Source: Capnocytophaga sp.
GTDB taxonomy: Bacteria > Bacteroidota > Bacteroidia > Flavobacteriales > Flavobacteriaceae
DNA length: 36,990 bases
Assembly: GCF_030532915.1 (NCBI RefSeq)
Contig: NZ_JAUNKD010000020.1
Span: forward strand, 1-36,990
Reading direction: 5' to 3'
Position 1 is the first letter of the stretch. Each line of letters begins with the position of its first letter. A program made the position numbers and the translations under genes. Below, piece after piece: positions 32,047-36,990 of the stretch. A model generated the notes under the pieces. The model was given only the letters and a program-made list of their open reading frames with translations. It made no database searches and was not told where the DNA came from.

Positions 32047-33807
32047 ATGGCTGAACAAACACAAACGCAAGAGCAGTTCTTGCAAAATTTTGATTGGACA
32101 AAATACGAAGAAGGTATTGAAGGTGTTCAAGAAGAAAAATTGAAAAAATTTGAGGAATTGGTAAAAGACAATTTCGTTGACACACAAGACAATGAAGTTG
32201 TTGAAGGAGTTGTAGTTCGATTGACTGACCGTGAGGCAATTATTGACATTAACGCTAAGTCGGAAGGGGTTATTTCATTGAACGAGTTCCGTTACAATCC
32301 CGGTTTAAAAGTAGGTGATAAAGTAGAAGTTTTGATTGACATCCGTGAGGATAGAACTGGTCAATTAGTGCTTTCACACCGAAAAGCGCGTACCATCAAA
32401 GCGTGGGATCGTGTTAATTTGGCTCACGAAAGTGGCGAAATCGTAAACGGATTTGTAAAGAGCCGAACCAAAGGTGGTATGATTGTTGATGTATTCGGTA
32501 TTGAAGCGTTCTTGCCCGGCTCACAAATTGATGTGAAACCAATTCGTGACTATGAGCAATATGTAAACAAAACAATGGAGTTTAAAATCGTGAAAGTAAA
32601 CCACGAGTTTAAAAATGTGGTAGTTTCACATAAGGCTCTTATTGAAGCAGATATCGAAGAACAGAAGAAAGAAATCATCGGTCAGCTTGAAAAAGGACAA
32701 GTGCTTGAAGGTATCGTTAAAAACGTAACTTCTTACGGTGTGTTTGTTGATTTAGGAGGCGTTGATGGATTGATTCATATTACCGACCTTTCTTGGTCAA
32801 GAATTAACCACCCGAGTGAAGTGGTTGAGTTAGACCAAAAATTGAATGTGGTTATCCTTGATTTTGATGATAATAAATCGCGTATTCAATTAGGATTGAA
32901 GCAGTTAAGTAAACATCCTTGGGATGCCTTGGCTGATGATTTAAAAGTTGGTGATAAAGTAAAAGGTAAAGTAGTTGTTATTGCTGACTACGGTGCTTTT
33001 GTTGAAGTAGCCGAAGGCGTTGAAGGTTTAGTTCACGTTTCTGAAATGTCGTGGAGCACACATCTTCGTTCAGCACAAGATTTCGTAAGTTTAGGTGATG
33101 AAATTGATGCTGTTGTATTGACCTTAGACCGTGATGAGCGCAAAATGTCATTGGGTATTAAACAATTAACTTCTGATCCTTGGGCTAATATTGCTGCGAA
33201 ATATCCGGTAGGTTCAAAACACGTAGGAACAGTTCGTAACTTTACTAACTTCGGTGTTTTTGTTGAGTTAGAAGAAGGAATTGATGGATTAATTTATATT
33301 TCTGATCTTTCTTGGTCTAAGAAAATCAAACATCCGTCAGAATTTGTTAGCGTAGGCGACAAATTAGACGTAGTTGTTCTTGAATTGGACGTGGATGCTC
33401 GTAAACTTTCATTGGGTCATAAACAAACCACTGAAAATCCTTGGGATAAATACGAGGTTGAGTTTGGAGTAGGTACGGTTCATCACGGAACAATTTCAAA
33501 AATGGTTGACAAAGGTGCCACAGTTGAGTTCAACGAAGACATCGTAGCCTTTATCCCTACACGTCACTTGGAAAAAGAAGACGGTAAAAAATTAGGAAAA
33601 GGTGAGTCGGCTGATTTTAAAGTAATTGAGTTCAATAAAGAATTCAAACGAGTAGTGGCTTCACACACGGCAATTTTCAGAGAGGAAGAAGAGAAAAACC
33701 TTAAAGATGCCATCGTAAGTAGCTCTACTTCAACTGTCGAGAAATCAACTTTGGGTGATTTAGAAGCCCTTCAAGAGTTGAAAGACAAAATGGAAAAAGG
33801 AAAGTAA
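32047..33807 (+). CDS. rpsA: 30S ribosomal protein S1
   Basis: 586 aa. S1 binds mRNA upstream regions and helps place it on the 30S subunit, important in a lineage with weak Shine-Dalgarno signals. Six S1 domains can be followed, with core strands at about residues 50-115, 130-200, 215-285 (GIVKNVTSYGVFVDLGGVDG), 300-370, 388-458 and 473-540. Domains 1, 2 and 6 are the more diverged, as usual. The N-terminus is acidic and the C-terminus ends in a short charged tail. Codon use is visibly more uniform than in neighbours, as expected for high expression. Confidence 0.98.
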   Translation: MAEQTQTQEQFLQNFDWTKYEEGIEGVQEEKLKKFEELVKDNFVDTQDNEVVEGVVVRLTDREAIIDINAKSEGVISLNEFRYNPGLKVGDKVEVLIDIREDRTGQLVLSHRKARTIKAWDRVNLAHESGEIVNGFVKSRTKGGMIVDVFGIEAFLPGSQIDVKPIRDYEQYVNKTMEFKIVKVNHEFKNVVVSHKALIEADIEEQKKEIIGQLEKGQVLEGIVKNVTSYGVFVDLGGVDGLIHITDLSWSRINHPSEVVELDQKLNVVILDFDDNKSRIQLGLKQLSKHPWDALADDLKVGDKVKGKVVVIADYGAFVEVAEGVEGLVHVSEMSWSTHLRSAQDFVSLGDEIDAVVLTLDRDERKMSLGIKQLTSDPWANIAAKYPVGSKHVGTVRNFTNFGVFVELEEGIDGLIYISDLSWSKKIKHPSEFVSVGDKLDVVVLELDVDARKLSLGHKQTTENPWDKYEVEFGVGTVHHGTISKMVDKGATVEFNEDIVAFIPTRHLEKEDGKKLGKGESADFKVIEFNKEFKRVVASHTAIFREEEEKNLKDAIVSSSTSTVEKSTLGDLEALQELKDKMEKGK

Positions 33808-33842
33808 TTTAGTTTTTTTCATAATTTTTTGTTTTAATGAGG

Positions 33843-33874
33843 AAAAGCCGTTGCTGGGAAGTGACGGCTTTTTT
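33843..33874 (+). terminator. Terminator of rpsA
   Basis: A 9-bp stem AAAAGCCGT/ACGGCTTTT (33843-33851 with 33864-33872), 12-nt loop, six T at the end. Confidence 0.75.
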
Positions 33875-33988
33875 GCATTTTTGACAAAAAATTTTATTTT
33901 CTGTGAATTTATTACGAAGTTTGTAATTTGAAAGAAAATTACAATGTTTTCAGCAAAAACATCATAAAATTCGCCTTTATTATATAAA

Positions 33989-35263
33989 ATGAAAAAAGTT
34001 TTAATCATAACTTATTACTGGAAACCCGCCGGAGGTCCCGGTGTGCAACGTTGGCTTAAATTTGTTAAATATTTACGGGATTTCGGTATTGAACCGATTG
34101 TGTACACGGCTGAAAATCCGATGTATCCGATGATTGACACTCAAATAGGAAACGATTTGCCCAAAGACATTCAGATAATCAAGCAACCGATATGGGAACC
34201 TTATGGTTTGGCTTCATTGTTTTCCAAGAAGAAAACTCAGAAAATCAGTTCGGGGATTATTCCGCGTAAAAAAATGACCCTAACCGAAAAAATAATGCTT
34301 TGGGTGCGTGGCAATTTTTTCATTCCGGATGCGCGAAAATTTTGGGTGAAGCCTTCGGTAAATTTTCTTTCAAAATTTATTCAAGAAAATGATATACAAA
34401 CTATTATAACCACATCACCGCCTCATAGCATTCATCTTATAGGCTGTCATCTCAAAGCGAAATTTCCGCAATTGAAATGGATTACAGATTTTCGCGACCC
34501 GTGGACGAGCATCGGTTATCACAAAGACTTACGTTTGACCCAATGGGCAGCTCAAAAACACAAGTTCTTGGAAAAGAAAATATTACAAAGTTCTGATTTG
34601 GTGATTACAACCAGTTTTAAAACCCGAGACGAATTTTCAAGGCTGACCGATAAACCCATTGAGGTAATTACCAATGGTTATGACATTCATAATCAAGGAA
34701 AAGCAAAATTATCAGAAACGTTTTTGGTCGCTCACATCGGTTCATTGCTTTCGGATCGAAATCCTAAAATATTGTGGAAAGTTTTTGCTGATTTGGTCAA
34801 AGAAAATCCGAATTTTGCACGCGATTTTCAGTTGTGTTTTGCCGGAAAAATAAGCCAAGACGTGGAAGACGATATAGCCGCTTATGGTTTGGCTAATTTT
34901 GTTGTAAACAAAGGTTATGTTTCTCATAACGAAGCAATTGAATTGCAACAAACATCTCAAATTTTATTGCTAATTGAAATTGATTCAACAGAAACCCAAG
35001 GCATTATTCCCGGGAAATTATTTGAATATATGATTTCAGAACGTCCCATTTTGGCAATTGGTCCGGAAAATTGGGACGCTGCCAAAATTGTAAAAGAAAC
35101 CAATACAGGGCATTTTGCAACTTATGCCGATGAACAGAAAATCAAGGAAATTATATCGCAATGGTATCTTGCATATAAGAATAAATCTTTGAAATCCAAT
35201 CCAATAGGGTTGTTGCCGTACAGCCGAAAAAAATTAACCGAAAAATTAGCAACGTTGATATAA
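33989..35263 (+). CDS. Glycosyltransferase (GT-B fold, family 4-like)
   Basis: 424 aa. The N-terminus KKVLIITYYWKPAGGPGVQRW has the glycine-rich loop of the acceptor domain of GT-B enzymes, then TTSPPHSIHLIG and DFRDPW. The C-terminal domain has TNGYD, HIGSLLSDRNP and, near the end, GIIPGKLFEYMISERPILAIG, the donor-binding region with its conserved Glu. Sugar and acceptor are unknown; surface polysaccharide or glycoprotein synthesis is likely. The MATE gene starts 1 nt after the stop, so the two are co-translated. Confidence 0.9.
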   Translation: MKKVLIITYYWKPAGGPGVQRWLKFVKYLRDFGIEPIVYTAENPMYPMIDTQIGNDLPKDIQIIKQPIWEPYGLASLFSKKKTQKISSGIIPRKKMTLTEKIMLWVRGNFFIPDARKFWVKPSVNFLSKFIQENDIQTIITTSPPHSIHLIGCHLKAKFPQLKWITDFRDPWTSIGYHKDLRLTQWAAQKHKFLEKKILQSSDLVITTSFKTRDEFSRLTDKPIEVITNGYDIHNQGKAKLSETFLVAHIGSLLSDRNPKILWKVFADLVKENPNFARDFQLCFAGKISQDVEDDIAAYGLANFVVNKGYVSHNEAIELQQTSQILLLIEIDSTETQGIIPGKLFEYMISERPILAIGPENWDAAKIVKETNTGHFATYADEQKIKEIISQWYLAYKNKSLKSNPIGLLPYSRKKLTEKLATLI

Positions 35264-35264
35264 A

Positions 35265-36596
35265 ATGACACGAATTTCTTTAAAAGAAATTAACCGATTG
35301 GCAATTCCTGCTATTATATCGGGCATCATAGAACCCGTTATTTCATTGACTGACACGGTAATAGCAGGACACATACCGCTGCACACCGAAGAGATTTTGG
35401 GAGCGGTAGGCATTGTAGGGTCGTTCATTGCGGCTATGGTTTGGATTTTTGCGCAAACGTCATACTCCATCGCTTCACAGGTGGCACAAGGTTATGGTCA
35501 AAGTCGGTTGAATCATCTTAAAAGTCTTGTAGCACAGGTATTTTGGTTCGGAGCTACGGTTTCATTGGTGGCTTCGGTAGGGAGTTTTTTGTTGGGTGCG
35601 CCTCTTTTTAGGCTTTATGGTGCCGAAGGAAAATTGCTGGATATTTGCTTGCAATATTTTAATATTCGCGTTTGGGGTTTTCCGATAACACTCTTAACGA
35701 TAACTATTTACGGGGTTTTTAAAGGATTACAAAATACCTCGTGGGCAATGGTTATCAGCCTTATAGGCGGTGTTTTGAACGTACTTTTAAATCTTCTTTT
35801 CGTATTTCAATTTCAGTGGGGCGTGAAGGGGCTTGCTTGGGCTACGCTTCTTTCACAGGCGGTTATGCTTTTATTGGCTATTGTGTTTTTGTACCAAAAA
35901 ACAAGGTTTAAAATATTTATTTTCAGACCAATACATCCTTCTTTTCGAAATAATTTACTGATGAGTTTCAACTTGCTGATTCGTTCGCTTTCTTTGCAAA
36001 TTATGCTGTTTTTTGCTTTTCGGGTGGCAACGAGTTTGGGAGGAGCTTCCGATAATTCATTCGTGGCAACGCATACATTATTGGCTCAAATTTGGTTGTT
36101 CTCGGCATTTTTTATCGACGGATACAGTAGTGCGGGCGGGGTGCTTTCCGGAAAATTGTACGGAATGAAACAGTTTAACACCTTGGTTTTGTTGGTGAAA
36201 GATTTATTGCGAATTACTATTTTCATCGGGCTAGCATTGGTAGGTTTGTATTTTGTGCTATATTTCCCGATTGGTAAATTTTTGACCAAAAGCACTGATG
36301 TTCAGGCATTATTTTTTACTACTTTTTGGATTGTAGCGCTGATGCAACCCATCAATTCGGTAGCATTTTTGCTTGATGGTGTGTATAAAGGCATCGGTTA
36401 TACAAAAATTTTGCGAAATATTTTGCTGGTCGCTACCTTTGGGGTCTTTTTGCCGTTATTGTATCTGTTTCAGCACTTTGATTTAGGACTTAAGGGCATT
36501 TGGTTTGCGTTTTTTGCGTGGATAACCTTGCGTACTTTTTTGTTGGCATTGCATTTTAGGTCGAATTTTGTAACTAAGTATACAAAAACGTTCTAA
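35265..36596 (+). CDS. MATE family efflux transporter
   Basis: 443 aa with about twelve membrane segments in two similar halves. It begins LKEINRLAIPAIISGIIEPVISLTDTVIAGH, the usual MATE start with the conserved Pro and Asp in the first helix. MATE proteins export drugs or small metabolites in exchange for Na+ or H+. The substrate cannot be read here. The ATG lies 1 nt after the glycosyltransferase stop. MATE and flippase families overlap in fold, so a polysaccharide flippase role is a remote alternative. No hairpin terminator follows; the next DNA is a tandem repeat. Confidence 0.93.
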   Translation: MTRISLKEINRLAIPAIISGIIEPVISLTDTVIAGHIPLHTEEILGAVGIVGSFIAAMVWIFAQTSYSIASQVAQGYGQSRLNHLKSLVAQVFWFGATVSLVASVGSFLLGAPLFRLYGAEGKLLDICLQYFNIRVWGFPITLLTITIYGVFKGLQNTSWAMVISLIGGVLNVLLNLLFVFQFQWGVKGLAWATLLSQAVMLLLAIVFLYQKTRFKIFIFRPIHPSFRNNLLMSFNLLIRSLSLQIMLFFAFRVATSLGGASDNSFVATHTLLAQIWLFSAFFIDGYSSAGGVLSGKLYGMKQFNTLVLLVKDLLRITIFIGLALVGLYFVLYFPIGKFLTKSTDVQALFFTTFWIVALMQPINSVAFLLDGVYKGIGYTKILRNILLVATFGVFLPLLYLFQHFDLGLKGIWFAFFAWITLRTFLLALHFRSNFVTKYTKTF

Positions 36597-36599
36597 TAC

Positions 36600-36990
36600 T
36601 TTTTATAAAATATTTATTTTTTATCTATAAAATACTAATTTTTGATATCATTATACAATTTTTATAATTATAAATCCATATTTAGACCTCAATATTTTAG
36701 TTTTTTACTTATAAAATACTGATTTTTGATGCCGTTATACAATTTTTACAGTTTATAAACCCGTGTTTAGACCTCAATATTTTAATTTTTTATTTGTAAA
36801 ATACTAATTTTTGACATCATTATACAACTTTTACAGTTTATAAATCCGTGTTTAGGCCTCAATATTTTAGTTTTATATTTGGAGGATACCAATTTTTGAT
36901 ATCGTTATACAACTTTTATAATTTATAAATATGCATTTAGACCTCAATATTTTAGTTTTTTATTTGGATGATACTAATTTTTGACAGCAT
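36600..36990. repeat. 85-bp tandem repeat, at least 4.5 copies, open at right edge
   Basis: The core GACCTCAATATTTTA (or a one-base variant) recurs at 36685, 36770, 36855 and 36940, each 85 bp apart. Around it each unit carries TACTAATTTTTGA, TTATACAA and TTTATAA. The first unit is 84 bp. Copies differ by scattered substitutions but hardly at all in length. All frames contain many stops, so it is not coding. It fills the whole gene-free stretch after the MATE gene and continues past the window. No IS ends or CRISPR-like spacers are seen. Confidence 0.88.

Noticed and set aside
31963..32239. Minus-strand frames over the rpsA start
   Set aside because: They are antisense to the rpsA leader and first codons, with biased Phe/Leu content.
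36600..36990. CRISPR array
   Set aside because: Units are contiguous 85-bp repeats that diverge along their full length, with no constant repeat plus unique spacer pattern and no cas genes nearby.

Overview
The window reads as ordinary chromosome of a low-GC Bacteroidota, most likely order Flavobacteriales. Pointers are the lineage -7 promoter box TAnnTTTG, usually with TTG or TTTG 17-20 nt upstream, very weak Shine-Dalgarno sequences, a Rho with a long Asn/Gln-rich insert, a short MenE, DUF6495 and a 'sensor of ECF sigma' type protein. Capnocytophaga or a close relative is plausible, but that is inference from gene style, not a search. Almost all genes are housekeeping genes with clear family assignments. 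No CRISPR array, insertion sequence, prophage or toxin-antitoxin pair was seen.

Layout. 1-2171 (minus): the 5' part of a type I restriction-modification locus, hsdM followed by an hsdS that runs off the left edge. 2389-3783 (minus): mnmE. 3784-4502: about 700 bp of non-coding AT-rich repeats, including a 42-bp tandem array. 4503-6248 (plus): an ABC exporter, then a terminator and tRNA-Arg(ACG). 6498-8909: ilvE (minus) and menE (plus), divergent. 8975-12342 (plus): a four-gene cluster of MsbA-like ABC exporter, ECF sigma factor, putative membrane anti-sigma factor and secreted three-cysteine sensor-like protein. 12385-14960 (minus): tex, tRNA-Thr(TGT) and a small conserved protein. 15086-19611 (plus): topA and rho. 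19666-24757 (minus): parE, DUF6495, DUF2007, deoxynucleoside kinase, Lrp/AsnC regulator and mannose-1-phosphate guanylyltransferase. 24970-28895 (plus): SAM hydrolase/chlorinase-like protein, glmM-like mutase, a small beta-barrel protein and a CPBP protease. 28967-31667 (minus): yebC-like gene, psd, an RsmI-like methyltransferase and a low-molecular-weight tyrosine phosphatase. 32047-36596 (plus): rpsA behind a structured-looking leader, a glycosyltransferase and a MATE exporter. 36597-36990: an 85-bp tandem repeat running off the right edge.

The genes fall into loose themes: DNA topology and transcription (topA, parE, rho, tex, sigma factor), translation and tRNA (rpsA, mnmE, two tRNAs, RsmI-like), envelope (two ABC exporters, psd, sugar nucleotide enzymes, beta-barrel protein, glycosyltransferase, MATE) and cofactor or amino-acid metabolism (menE, ilvE). 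The most system-like locus is the exporter-sigma-anti-sigma-sensor cluster. The least explained DNA is the two tandem arrays and the rpsA leader. Nothing seen proves a wholly new system.
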